DNA of 64,000 nucleotides from Rossellomorea sp. BNER (GCA_024213275.1 JANAVG010000011.1:108225-172224), one strand, 5' to 3'; positions 10,655-19,755 are shown, numbered from the stretch's first letter. Notes: a model not told the origin generated them from the sequence alone. Made by a program: numbers and translations.

Positions 10655-10668
10655 TGAAAACGCTTTCT
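10655..10668 (+). promoter_or_regulatory. Catabolite-responsive element (CcpA site)
   Basis: TGAAAACGCTTTCT matches the cre consensus TGWAANCGNTNWCA at 13 of 14 positions. It lies 57 bp after the dgcP stop and 177 bp before the methionine gamma-lyase-like gene, so it probably controls the latter. No convincing promoter could be paired with it by eye. Confidence 0.6.
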
Positions 10669-10844
10669 TTTTATGGGTGAATATCATATCCTATTAATAG
10701 ATAAAGATTGTAGCTAAAGGAAGATGAATCCGTTATATAGAACCACGAATCACTACATCACATGTACTTAGTATTGCTCTAATAGCATACTGGTGAACAT
10801 TGTTTCGGGTTATAATGGATCGATCTTTAAAGGGAGGAATCGGA

Positions 10845-12053
10845 ATGTCAAAGGGGTTCGAAAAATTTGAAACGAAGGTCATTCATGAGGGATATTCATC
10901 ACCAATGTATCGTGATAGTTTAGCTCCCCCATTATTTCAAACATCTACTTTTACGTTTGATACAGCTGAACAAGGAGAAAGAAGATTTGCCGGTGAAGAA
11001 GCTGGTTATATCTATTCACGTTTAGGGAATCCAACCGTTACGTTTTTGGAAGAAAGGATGGCTGCTCTGGAAAATGGTGAATCTGCACTGGCTTTTGGCT
11101 CAGGGATGGCGGCTGTTTCGTCTGTTCTATTATATTTAACAAAATCAAATGATCATGTATTATGTTCGCAAGGTGTTTACGGCTGTACATTTGGACTGCT
11201 CCAGCTTATGAAAGAGAAATATAATATTCAACATGATTTCTCTTCAATGAATTCAGAAGAGGAGCTGCTAAGTTGTATTCGAGATAATACTGCATGCATT
11301 TATGTTGAGACACCTATAAATCCGACAATGAGTCTCATAGATTTGGAAATGGTTGCAAGAGTAGCTAAAAAGAAAGGGATTCCTGTAGTTGTCGATAATA
11401 CTTTTTGTTCCCCCTACCTACAGAATCCTTTAAATTTCGGATGTGATTATGTGGTCCATAGTGCCACTAAGTATATTGGTGGACATGGTGATGTAATCGC
11501 TGGACTGGTTGTAGGTCGCTCTGAAAGATTAGCAGAAATCAGAATGACTACACAGAAGGATATTGGAGGGATCATTTCCCCATTTGATGCTTGGCTTTTA
11601 TTAAGGGGTTTAAAGACACTACCTATTCGTATGGATCGTCATTGTGAAAATGCAGAAAAGGTGGCAGATTTTCTACAAAAACATCCAATGATTCAAGATG
11701 TTCACTATCCTGGGGATTCAAAAAGTCCATACTATGAAATTATGAAAAAACAAATGAAAAAGCCGGGTGGTCTAATCGCTTTTACTATAAAAGGGACAAA
11801 AAAGACAGCACAGCAATTAATGAACGAGTTACGATTAATTAAAATTGCAGTTAGTTTGGGTGACGCGGAGACGCTAATTCAGCATCCAGCGACAATGACA
11901 CATGCTATCGTTCCAGAAGAATCTAGAGCTGAAATGGGGATTTCAGATACATTATTAAGGATTTCTGTTGGGCTAGAGTCATGGGAAGATATTTGTGAGG
12001 ATATCAATCAAGCTTTGGAAAAATTAGATCCAGCTTTAGAAATAATGAATTAA
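10845..12053 (+). CDS. Methionine gamma-lyase-like PLP enzyme
   Basis: Cys/Met-metabolism PLP enzyme, 402 residues. The start is the ATG at 10845 behind GGGAGG, not the upstream TTG in the same frame. The PLP lysine is K209 in SATKYIGGHGD. The motif VYGCTF puts a cysteine at 114, the position of the cysteine characteristic of methionine gamma-lyase (methionine to methanethiol, ammonia and 2-oxobutyrate). Cystathionine synthases and lyases usually have another residue there, so MGL is favoured over MetI/MetC. It stands alone between a cre site and a strong terminator, suggesting catabolic control. Its neighbour on the other strand acts on oxidised methionine. Confidence 0.82.
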   Translation: MSKGFEKFETKVIHEGYSSPMYRDSLAPPLFQTSTFTFDTAEQGERRFAGEEAGYIYSRLGNPTVTFLEERMAALENGESALAFGSGMAAVSSVLLYLTKSNDHVLCSQGVYGCTFGLLQLMKEKYNIQHDFSSMNSEEELLSCIRDNTACIYVETPINPTMSLIDLEMVARVAKKKGIPVVVDNTFCSPYLQNPLNFGCDYVVHSATKYIGGHGDVIAGLVVGRSERLAEIRMTTQKDIGGIISPFDAWLLLRGLKTLPIRMDRHCENAEKVADFLQKHPMIQDVHYPGDSKSPYYEIMKKQMKKPGGLIAFTIKGTKKTAQQLMNELRLIKIAVSLGDAETLIQHPATMTHAIVPEESRAEMGISDTLLRISVGLESWEDICEDINQALEKLDPALEIMN

Positions 12054-12059
12054 AAAAAG

Positions 12060-12110
12060 GAAGAGCTGACCCTACATCAACTTATTGTTGATATGGGGTC
12101 AGCTCTTGTT
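12060..12110 (+). terminator. Terminator of the methionine gamma-lyase-like gene
   Basis: A long stem, AGAGCTGACCC plus ATCAAC pairing with GTTGAT plus GGGTCAGCTCT, has a short TTATT loop. It is flanked by A and T runs and may act in both directions. Confidence 0.85.
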
Positions 12111-12160
12111 ATGAGTTTACTAAACAAGGCATTCCTTTATATTCTACGAACATCTATGAT

Positions 12161-12640
12161 TTATAGATATTTGACTAGAGCTTCAACAAAGTCCTCTAAT
12201 TTTTGTTGATCGACTTCATCAAAACGATTTTTTTCAGGACTATCAATGTCAAGAACACCTAAAAGCTCTCCATCTTTTACGATAGGTACAACGATTTCTG
12301 ATAAGGAAGCAGCATCGCAGGCAATATGGCCAGGAAATTGATGTACATCCTTTACTAGCAGGGTTTTCTTTTCTTTAGCGGCAGTACCACAAACTCCTCG
12401 ACCGGGAGTAATTCTGACGCATGCAGGCAATCCTTGAAAAGGTCCAAGAACAAGTTCATCTTCGTCCATTAAATAAAACCCAACCCAATTTACCCGATCT
12501 AAAAACTGGTTCAATAATGCAGATGCATTACTAAGATTAGCAATTACATTTGATTCTCCATCGAGAAGAGCATTTAGTTGTTTTATGACTAAATCGTAGT
12601 TAGATTCACGTTTACCTTCATATTTTTTAACTTCAAACAT
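12161..12640 (-). CDS. Free methionine-(R)-sulfoxide reductase (YtsP family)
   Basis: A single GAF domain enzyme that reduces free Met-R-sulfoxide with thioredoxin. It is 159 residues from the ATG at 12640, which has GAGGGG just before it; an earlier in-frame ATG has no such site. The three family cysteines are present: C74 (LPACVR), C84 (GVCGTA) and C108 (IACDA). The C-terminal half ends in the typical VLDIDSPEKNRFDEVDQ segment. It is transcribed toward the methionine gamma-lyase-like gene and shares the intervening hairpin as a terminator. It corresponds to ytsP of the B. subtilis ytrP-ytsP cluster. Confidence 0.9.
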   Translation of the reverse strand: MFEVKKYEGKRESNYDLVIKQLNALLDGESNVIANLSNASALLNQFLDRVNWVGFYLMDEDELVLGPFQGLPACVRITPGRGVCGTAAKEKKTLLVKDVHQFPGHIACDAASLSEIVVPIVKDGELLGVLDIDSPEKNRFDEVDQQKLEDFVEALVKYL

Positions 12641-12872
12641 GAATTTTCCCCTCATTTCTACAAGATTAGATGAATCCCTATGAATTTCTACCTATAAAAT
12701 AAAAAATCATAAAGAAACTGTCGACAAATACTTAAAGGATTATCGGAAGCAACAAAGAATTCAAACATAACAGGTTCTTTATGTTACCAAGATAAGATAA
12801 AACTTTTGAAGGATAAAAAGATTTATCGATGTTCAGCCAAAGTTACCAGCCCTACTAGAGTCTAGCCAAGGC

Positions 12873-13031
12873 ATGAATAAAGGAAAAGCATCCTTCTATC
12901 ATACCTTGTCAGATGCAGCCTTGAGACAAATTCAAGACGCCCCCGAGCATTTCATACTATTAGAACATTTTTATCACAAATACATGATCCTTGCAATTAA
13001 AAAGAAAAGAGGGATATTATGGGGAAAATGA
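12873..13031 (+). other. Doubtful small open frame or gene remnant ahead of refZ
   Basis: A frame of 52 codons from ATG 12873 (open back to 12810 without a start) overlaps the refZ start by 13 bp. The predicted peptide (MNKGKASFYHTLSDAALRQI..., rich in His and aromatic residues) looks more protein-like than random A/T-rich spacer. The RBS (CCAAGG) is poor, and I recognise no family. It may be a decayed gene or chance. The rest of the 12641-13018 spacer shows nothing else. Confidence 0.25.
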
Positions 13032-13684
13032 CGACCTCTATTAAAACAAAAGAAGCCATAATTGATGCAGCCATCGTTTTATTTAATACAAAGGGGTATG
13101 ACGGCTCCTCAGTAAGAGATATTGCCAGTAGGGCCAGAGTGAATTCCGCTAATATATCTTACTATTTTCATGGAAAACAAGGCTTACTGGAAGAATGCTT
13201 TACTAGGTTCTTTGAGACGTATTTGCTTTGCCTAGAAAATGCGGTAGATGAACTCGGAAAATCACCTACAGATCATTGTTTGAAAAACGCGATAAAAAAC
13301 ATCTTATATTTTCAAAGTGAACATCACTTACTATCAAGGTTCGTTTGGCGTGAAATGTCTTTAGACTCTCAAATTGTCCGGGAAATTACTTCTTCCTATC
13401 TTATGAAGGAGAAGTACCTTTTGAAAAAAGTAATTGAGCAAGGAATAGAGGAGGAACTATTTCTTAAACTTCCGGCGAACATTCTAATTATCCAATTAAA
13501 GTCAATGTTATCAATGCCTTACTTGAATGCGCAATATTTGCGTGAAGTATGGCAGTTGTTTCCTCAAGAAAAGTACTTCGTTGATCGGTACTTTGAAGCA
13601 ATCGAGAGCTGGATTGATCAAACTTTAGTGAAAAATATCGAAATAGTCCCTCCAAATTATTTCATGCAAGTAAATTCACTTTAA
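13019..13684 (+). CDS. refZ: TetR-family DNA-binding regulator RefZ (YttP)
   Basis: A 221-residue TetR-type protein. The N-terminal helix-turn-helix (residues 10-58) has the family pattern NTKGYDGSSVRDIASRARV and YYFHGKQGL. The C-terminal region is all-helical. In B. subtilis RefZ binds sites around the origin and affects FtsZ ring placement at the start of sporulation. Assignment rests on the TetR domain and on its place between ytsP and hisJ-ezrA. The RBS is weak (AAGAGGG). Its last 23 bp overlap the 3' end of hisJ tail to tail. Confidence 0.85.
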   Translation: MGKMTTSIKTKEAIIDAAIVLFNTKGYDGSSVRDIASRARVNSANISYYFHGKQGLLEECFTRFFETYLLCLENAVDELGKSPTDHCLKNAIKNILYFQSEHHLLSRFVWREMSLDSQIVREITSSYLMKEKYLLKKVIEQGIEEELFLKLPANILIIQLKSMLSMPYLNAQYLREVWQLFPQEKYFVDRYFEAIESWIDQTLVKNIEIVPPNYFMQVNSL

Positions 13685-14468
13685 CCATTTTATTTCTTCC
13701 TTGACCTAAGTCTTTTGCTTGATGTGCATCAGAGCCATAAACCAAAGGGATGTTCATTTTCATTGCCTGCAGTACAATGTTTTCAGGTGGGTATGAATCT
13801 TGGCAAAAACTCTTTGAGAATCCAGCCCCATTGTAATCCAGCTCTAATCCATGCTTAGCGACTAGTAAGAGAATTTCATCCACTTTAGACTGAAAAGATT
13901 TCTGTAGTGGAAATCTTTTTTTGAATTTATGAACAAGTGTCATATGGCCAATTCTCTTCGGTTTATAATGTCCTAAATCTGCCTTAATCGAATGAAGGAC
14001 AGTATCATAATATTTTTCGTGAATTTGTTCAAGAGAACCATAACGGTCAATCATCCCCTCAAAATAGTCGACACTGTAATCTAAACAATCCCATGAGTCC
14101 TCATGTTTTAAAAAATGAACCGAAAGAATACTATCGTCTAAATAAGGACCGATTTCATTTAATAGCTGTTTTGTTTCTTTTTCGAATCCCTCAATATAAT
14201 CCACTTCCAAACCAGCAAGGATGGTAATTTGACCATTGTACTGATTCTTCATTTCTGTAATTTTCACAAAATACTCTTGTAGATGTTCCCATTTCATTCC
14301 ACTATCTTTTGTCGGAGTCGTATCTATAAATCCTTGCGGCAGCGGGGCATGCTCAGTAAATGTCATCTGTTTATACCCTTGTTTAAGCGCCATTTCGATA
14401 TATTGTTCAAAAGAATCGCTTGTACCATGTGGGCAAAATGGTGTGTGAATATGTCCGTCTTTAATCAC
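13662..14468 (-). CDS. hisJ: Histidinol-phosphatase, PHP type
   Basis: PHP-superfamily phosphatase that removes phosphate from histidinol phosphate in histidine synthesis. It is 268 residues from the GTG at 14468 (AGAGG eight bases upstream), the same length as B. subtilis HisJ; a longer frame from ATG 14528 enters a repeat element and is rejected. Metal ligands are visible in DGHIHTPFCPHG, FTEHAPLP, GLEVDY, SVHFL, DLGHYKPKRIGH and YGSDAHQAKD. It is isolated from other his genes, as in B. subtilis. Its upstream region is almost entirely a family A element. Confidence 0.93.
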   Translation of the reverse strand: MIKDGHIHTPFCPHGTSDSFEQYIEMALKQGYKQMTFTEHAPLPQGFIDTTPTKDSGMKWEHLQEYFVKITEMKNQYNGQITILAGLEVDYIEGFEKETKQLLNEIGPYLDDSILSVHFLKHEDSWDCLDYSVDYFEGMIDRYGSLEQIHEKYYDTVLHSIKADLGHYKPKRIGHMTLVHKFKKRFPLQKSFQSKVDEILLLVAKHGLELDYNGAGFSKSFCQDSYPPENIVLQAMKMNIPLVYGSDAHQAKDLGQGRNKMVKVNLLA

Positions 14469-14493
14469 TTTTTTTCCTCTTTTCTTTTTATAT

Positions 14494-14724
14494 AGGCTGT
14501 TTTTGCGAACTTTGTAGCTATTTTTCAAAATGATTTTCTCTCCAGGTTGCTCGCTTTCCGCGGGGCGGGCGGTGAGCCTCCTCGGCGTTCTGCGCCTGCT
14601 TAAGTCTCACCTGTCCCGCTGCACCCGCAGGAGTCTCGCACCTTCTGCTCCAATCAACTTCTTTATCGATGGCTTGCTTTCACAAAATCTATTTATAAAA
14701 CAACAAACTTTTTAGAAAAGAGCC
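14494..14724. repeat. Family A element 2 (about 230 bp, reverse orientation)
   Basis: The left end AGGCTGTTTTTGCGAAC and the right end TTTAGAAAAGAGCC are the inverted family termini. The GC-rich core (CGCTTTCCGCGGGGCGGGCG, then CCTGCTTAAGTCTCACCTGTC and GCAGGAGTCTCGC) is the reverse complement of the core at 46795-46972. The left end lies about 15 bp from the hisJ ribosome binding site. Confidence 0.8.
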
Positions 14725-14923
14725 ATTTTATAAAAAAGTTATCCTACTTTTTCGCTAAAATTAGCTATTTATTGATATTTTTTTCAAATCCATTATGAAA
14801 ATTAGAAATTAATAGTCAAAAAATGTCGCTAACATGGTATCATAAATAGAACAAGATACAATAATATTAAAATTTATGAATAGTTTTTTAAAGAGGAAAG
14901 ATGTACGGAACAGGGGGCTTACG

Positions 14924-16612
14924 ATGGAATATGTCATCGGTGGAATTATACTCGTGATTATTTTATGTATAACCGGATTTATTTTTAGAAGAAAATACTA
15001 CCAAGAAGTCGATCGCTTAGAGGCGTGGAAAGTTGACATTATGAATCGTCCCATAGTTGATGAGCTATCCAAAGTTAAACAACTAAACATGACTGGCCAA
15101 ACAGAAGAGATGTTCGAGAGCTGGAGACAGCGATGGGATGAAATCGTTGCCGTCGATCTCCCGAATGTAGAAGAACTTCTGTTTGATACCGAAGAATATA
15201 CGGATAAATTTCGTTTTAATAAGGCGAAAGAAATGCAGAACAAAATCATTTCAACTCTTCAAAATATAGATGAAAAAATGGAACAAATTTTAAAAGAGCT
15301 TAAAGAACTCATTGGCAGTGAAGAAAAAAATCGTCTTGAAATTGAGGAAATACAGGCTGATTTTCATAGAGGAAAAAAACATCTGTTAGCACATCGACAC
15401 TCCTTTGGAGAAACAGCTAAGATTATTGAAGCCAAAATGGATGGACTCTCAGAGAAGATAGATCATTTCCATGACTTAACTGAAAATGGGAATTATTTAG
15501 AGGCAAGGGAAGTCTTGTTGATCCTTAATGAAGAGTCTGATAAGTTACTACATAATATGGAAGTCATTCCTGCATTATTAACAGATTGTCAAACTCTTCT
15601 CCCTTCTCAACTTAATGAAGTGGAATCAGGGTTTAAGGAAATGGAAGCTCAAGGTTACTCTTTAGACCATCTTCATATCGAAAAAGAAGTGAAGAGAATC
15701 AGAGATGAAATTCAATCCTATCTTGAGTATATCGAAAAGTTAGTAACCACAGAGGTTGAAGAAGGAATAAGCAATGTAAAAGATAGTATCGAGGTTCTAT
15801 ATGATCTTCTCGAAAAGGAAGTTCACGCCAAGCATTACGTATTACAAACTGAAGAACAAACCACACAGCTACTTAAAGAAATAAGAGAAGCAAACGAAGT
15901 GATAAAGCAAGAAACAAATTTCGTTCAACAAGGATACCAGTTGTTAGATGAAGAGCTGGTAATTCCAATTGAATTAGAGAAGAAAATCAGTCAATTATTT
16001 AAAAGATATGAAATCCTTCTTGTCAAAATCGGAGAAAGTCAATCAGCTTTCACGTATCTAAGAGCTGAACTGAAAGAAATCCATCAAGTTTTAGAAGGAA
16101 TAAAAGAAGAGCAAAGGCAATACACGGAACAACTGCAAACCTTACGAAAAGATGAAATAGATGCAAGAGAGAAATTAGGAGAGCTTAAGAAGAAGATTGC
16201 AGAGGCTAGCAGGCTTGTCATGAAAAGTAATGTACCTGGTCTTCCATCTGATTACAGTGCATTATTGGAACAAGCTCAAGAGAATATAGATGATGTAATG
16301 AGATCACTAAATGAGAAACCTCTTAATATGAAGTCGATTCACAGATACTTAGAACAAGCTATGGACACGGTGAATCACTTTTATGTAAAAACTAATGAGC
16401 TAGTAGAGAATGTTCTATTAACAGAGAAAGTCATTCAATATGGGAATCGATACAGAAGCAAGGATGCTAGTCTTGCTGAAAGCTTAAATTCAGCTGAAGA
16501 ATCATTTAGAAATTATGAATATCGAAGTGCGCTTGAGCAAGCGGCAACAGCAGTCGAAAAAGTAGAGCCAGGTGCGATCAAGAAACTTGAAGAATTATAT
16601 ACTAACGAGTAA
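14924..16612 (+). CDS. ezrA: Septation ring formation regulator EzrA
   Basis: Membrane-anchored negative regulator of FtsZ ring formation that also helps place PBPs. It is 562 residues from ATG 14924 (AGGGGG upstream), equal to B. subtilis EzrA; an in-frame ATG at 14876 would add a basic leader before the anchor and is not favoured. One N-terminal membrane segment (residues 2-22, outside to inside) is followed by long coiled coils rich in Glu and Lys. The C-terminal QNR patch, needed for mid-cell location, is present as IQYGNRYRS. Confidence 0.96.
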   Translation: MEYVIGGIILVIILCITGFIFRRKYYQEVDRLEAWKVDIMNRPIVDELSKVKQLNMTGQTEEMFESWRQRWDEIVAVDLPNVEELLFDTEEYTDKFRFNKAKEMQNKIISTLQNIDEKMEQILKELKELIGSEEKNRLEIEEIQADFHRGKKHLLAHRHSFGETAKIIEAKMDGLSEKIDHFHDLTENGNYLEAREVLLILNEESDKLLHNMEVIPALLTDCQTLLPSQLNEVESGFKEMEAQGYSLDHLHIEKEVKRIRDEIQSYLEYIEKLVTTEVEEGISNVKDSIEVLYDLLEKEVHAKHYVLQTEEQTTQLLKEIREANEVIKQETNFVQQGYQLLDEELVIPIELEKKISQLFKRYEILLVKIGESQSAFTYLRAELKEIHQVLEGIKEEQRQYTEQLQTLRKDEIDAREKLGELKKKIAEASRLVMKSNVPGLPSDYSALLEQAQENIDDVMRSLNEKPLNMKSIHRYLEQAMDTVNHFYVKTNELVENVLLTEKVIQYGNRYRSKDASLAESLNSAEESFRNYEYRSALEQAATAVEKVEPGAIKKLEELYTNE

Positions 16613-16618
16613 AAGTAA

Positions 16619-16742
16619 AGGGGCTGTCCATTAAGGGGGTCCGGAACCACTATGATTGTCAATACAAAGAAGATGTCCCTGAGGCTTTCTTCTTTGTATT
16701 GAAGTTTGTGGTTCCTGACACCTTGGTTTTTGGACAGCCCCT
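16619..16742. terminator. Very long nested hairpin between ezrA and brnQ (family E, copy 2)
   Basis: Outer arms GGGGCTGTCCA (16620-16630) and TGGACAGCCCC (16731-16741) pair perfectly. The middle pairing is GGAACCAC with GTGGTTCC. The inner 15-bp stem TCAATACAAAGAAGA (16659-16673) with TCTTCTTTGTATTGA (16688-16702) is also perfect. As a cruciform or RNA it would span over 120 nt. It lies between convergent genes and probably ends both transcripts. Confidence 0.75.
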
Positions 16743-16806
16743 TCTTTGGGCTTGATTCATCGATGCTTTAGATGCTATATGATAAGCAGTTTAAAACATT
16801 TTTTGA

Positions 16807-18147
16807 TTAACGGGCTTCAATCGCTTTTTTTGATTCTCCCAAAATTGAAGCTAGAATAAAACCAATAATCGCTCCTATAATTGCCGGTACGAGCCAGCCA
16901 ATTCCTTCGTTAAATAAAGGAAGAAAGCTTAAGGTATCGGAAGCGATACTTACATTTAATCCAGCTGTTTTTAACCCATCCACAAAGCTTACAATACCTG
17001 TTGGAATAAGAGCTCCTATATATACCGAAGAGTAACCGTTAAACCAATTATGCATAAATGATAGTAAAATTAGCACAATGGCTAACGGATAAATAATAAT
17101 AAGAACTGGTAATGAGAAAGCAATAAGTTGGGTTAATCCGACATTAGCGATAATCATACTGAAGATTGACAAAATAATAACAAGTAACTTGTAGGGAATA
17201 GGTAAAATCTTTGCGAAATACTGTGCACAAGCTGATACTAAACCGACAGATGTAGTAAGACATGCAAATGTAATGGCAAGTCCAAGAATGATCGTTCCTA
17301 ATGAACCAAACAAGTGAGCAGCAGAGGCTGAAAGGATTGCACCGCCGTTATCTTTTATTCCAATTGCTCCTCCACTGGTAGCACCAATATAACTTAATGA
17401 TAGATACACAAGAGCTAGCAATATTGCTGCAATGATACCTGCAGTGATACAAACCTTTGTTAAAGATTGACGGCTAACTATACCTTTTTCTTTAATAGCA
17501 TTAATGACCACTATTCCAAAAACTAAAGCAGCAATCGTATCCATTGTGAGGTATCCTTCTAAAAACCCTTTGAAGAATGGACCTTCCATATAATCTCCCT
17601 GTGGTGCCTGCGGCTCCCCCATAGGAGTTACGAAACTTTTTACCACAAGAATGGCTAAGATAATAAGCAGGGCTGGTGTTAAAACATTCCCGATACGATC
17701 CACTATTTTAGAAGGGTTCATTGCTAACCACATGGTTACCCCAAAGAAAATGATCGTATAAATGAATAATGATAACCCGTATTTGGGTGTCCCTTCTGAT
17801 AAGAATGGAATAACTCCAATTTCATATGCGACTGTACCCGTTCTAGGGATCCCAAATAAAGGACCGATTGCTAAATACATAATGATAGAGAAGATGATTC
17901 CATAAGTAGGGTTAACACGATTGGCAAGAGTTTGTAAGTCTCCGCCCGTTTTTGCGATAGCAATGACACCCAATAACGGTAATCCAACCCCAGTGATTAA
18001 AAATCCGATAATTCCAGTCCATACATTTTCACCAGCTTGTTGTCCTAGAAAAGGTGGGAAAATCATATTTCCAGCCCCAAAGAATAGGGCAAACAGCATT
18101 AATCCTATTGTAAGCACTTGACCTTTTGATAGCGCTTTCTCTTGCAT
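16807..18147 (-). CDS. brnQ: Branched-chain amino acid:cation symporter BrnQ
   Basis: LIVCS-family importer of Leu, Ile and Val driven by Na+ or H+, with about 12 hydrophobic segments over 446 residues. The start is the ATG at 18147 after AGGAGG; the in-frame ATG 30 bases upstream lacks such a site. The family opening GLMLFALFFGAGNMIFPP with LGQQAGENVW is intact, as is the stretch TFACLTTSVGL. It is a single gene convergent with ezrA. No leader regulatory motif was recognised. Confidence 0.94.
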   Translation of the reverse strand: MQEKALSKGQVLTIGLMLFALFFGAGNMIFPPFLGQQAGENVWTGIIGFLITGVGLPLLGVIAIAKTGGDLQTLANRVNPTYGIIFSIIMYLAIGPLFGIPRTGTVAYEIGVIPFLSEGTPKYGLSLFIYTIIFFGVTMWLAMNPSKIVDRIGNVLTPALLIILAILVVKSFVTPMGEPQAPQGDYMEGPFFKGFLEGYLTMDTIAALVFGIVVINAIKEKGIVSRQSLTKVCITAGIIAAILLALVYLSLSYIGATSGGAIGIKDNGGAILSASAAHLFGSLGTIILGLAITFACLTTSVGLVSACAQYFAKILPIPYKLLVIILSIFSMIIANVGLTQLIAFSLPVLIIIYPLAIVLILLSFMHNWFNGYSSVYIGALIPTGIVSFVDGLKTAGLNVSIASDTLSFLPLFNEGIGWLVPAIIGAIIGFILASILGESKKAIEAR

Positions 18148-18603
18148 GGTAAAACCTCCTGATTTAAATAGTTCCAATAAACCTTTTAAATAGTATCATA
18201 CGTTGTGAAAAAATTGTCGAAAAAACAAATAATCAAAAAATTTAGTATTTTAAGATAACTAATAATTAAAAATCAGACAAATATTATTGTCACAAAAAAC
18301 TGTTAATTTATCAATGGAAATATAATGATTTATGTTAATTAGAGAGCTTTTGAATGGCTGTATAAAGCTAATATTAGCGAAAAACTCTTAGCTTTAAACC
18401 AAATGAAACTACTTATTATTTAGCGAAAAACTTTCACGGAAAATGTTTTCACTTTTTGTTCACATATTAAATTATGTTACCATTATGTCTTGTAATCCCA
18501 TACGGAGAGAGTGCAAGAAGATCAATAATGACCATTTCAATCAGCTCATTTTGAATGAGGCAAGTTTTGATTGTAAAATTCAATATAGTAGGTGTCTCCT
18601 AAC
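18148..18603. other. Spacer between brnQ and iscS
   Basis: A/T-rich divergent spacer without an open frame I would support. A direct repeat TTAGCGAAAAACT occurs at 18374 and 18420, 46 bp apart. GAAAATGTTTTC near 18438 is palindromic but lacks the central CG of a cre site. Promoters for both flanking genes must lie here but none is clear by eye. Confidence 0.5.
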
Positions 18604-19755
18604 ATGATTTATTTTGATAATAGTGCTACAACGAAACCAGATCCAGAAGTATTAGAAACCTTTTTAAAAGTGAATCAATATTATTATGCGAATCCTTCCT
18701 CTATTCATTCCTTTGGGGGAAAGGTTGAGAAACTTTTACAACAAGCCCGGGCTCAATTCTCAAAGCTCCTTAACGTGAAAGAAAATGAAATCTTTTTCAC
18801 GTCAGGAGGTACCGAGTCTAATAACACAGCCATAAAAGGGACGGCTTTTCACCATCAAAAACGAGGAAAACATATTATTACTACTTCCATTGAACACCCA
18901 TCCATTATAGAATCTTGTGAACAACTTAAAGACTTTGGATTTGAGATTACCTATCTTAACGTAGACGAAAAGGGTGTCCTTAATATAAATGAGCTTGAAA
19001 AGTCAATTAGAGAGGATACGATACTTGTTTCTATAATGCAGGTGAACAATGAGGTAGGAAGTATCCAACCCATTAATCAAATCGGCCAACTTTTGAAAAA
19101 CTATCCTAAAATTCTTTTTCATGTTGACCATGTACAAGGGTATGGTAAGGTAGATCTTGATTTAAATAATGATGGCATTGATTTATGTACAATATCCGCT
19201 CATAAAATACATGGGTTAAAAGGAACGGGGCTCCTTTATATTCGTGAGGGTATTCAGCTTTCACCACTTATAACGGGTGGGGAACAAGAAAGAAAACTTA
19301 GAAGTGGGACAGAAAATACAAGTGGTATTGTGGCTTTTGCAAAAGCATTAAGGCTTGAAAAAGAAAGAAGTATTAAGGGGATCTTACAAATAAAAGAAAT
19401 TCTTAAACTTTTGCGGGATGAATTATCGTCAATTGAAGAGATCAGTATTCATACACCCCAAAAATACGCTGCACCACATATTCTTAATTTTTCAGTTAAA
19501 CATTATAAAGGCGAGGTCATCGTGCATGCCCTTGAAGAGATGGATATTTATGTATCGACAACAAGTGCCTGCTCATCTAAGAAAAATATTCCTAGTAGAA
19601 CATTGCTTGCGATGGGGCGAACAGAGGAAATGGCGAATAGCTCAATCAGAGTTAGCTTAGCTTTTGAAAATACTATGGAAGAAGCAATAATCTTTATTCA
19701 ATCATTAAAGAAAGTCATTTCTAATTTAGAAAAAGTTATGAGGAGATCAGTATGA
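18604..19755 (+). CDS. Cysteine desulfurase, NifS/IscS type
   Basis: PLP enzyme that takes sulfur from cysteine and hands it on as a persulfide. 383 residues starting at the ATG 18604; the upstream GTG in frame is less likely because the family begins at MIYFDNSATT. The PLP lysine is K201 (SAHKIHG), and the active-site loop cysteine is C323 (TSACSSK). The stop overlaps the thiI start by four bases (ATGA), so the partner is almost certainly ThiI, with 4-thiouridine in tRNA as the product, as for NifZ of B. subtilis. Confidence 0.93.
   Translation: MIYFDNSATTKPDPEVLETFLKVNQYYYANPSSIHSFGGKVEKLLQQARAQFSKLLNVKENEIFFTSGGTESNNTAIKGTAFHHQKRGKHIITTSIEHPSIIESCEQLKDFGFEITYLNVDEKGVLNINELEKSIREDTILVSIMQVNNEVGSIQPINQIGQLLKNYPKILFHVDHVQGYGKVDLDLNNDGIDLCTISAHKIHGLKGTGLLYIREGIQLSPLITGGEQERKLRSGTENTSGIVAFAKALRLEKERSIKGILQIKEILKLLRDELSSIEEISIHTPQKYAAPHILNFSVKHYKGEVIVHALEEMDIYVSTTSACSSKKNIPSRTLLAMGRTEEMANSSIRVSLAFENTMEEAIIFIQSLKKVISNLEKVMRRSV

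Noticed and set aside
14530..14715. Open frame of 61 codons (plus strand)
   Set aside because: It lies wholly inside a family A repeat core; the same core gives similar chance frames at 30239-30496 and 55205-55444.
18430..18450. GAAAATGTTTTC palindrome as a cre site upstream of iscS
   Set aside because: It lacks the central CG that defines cre sites.
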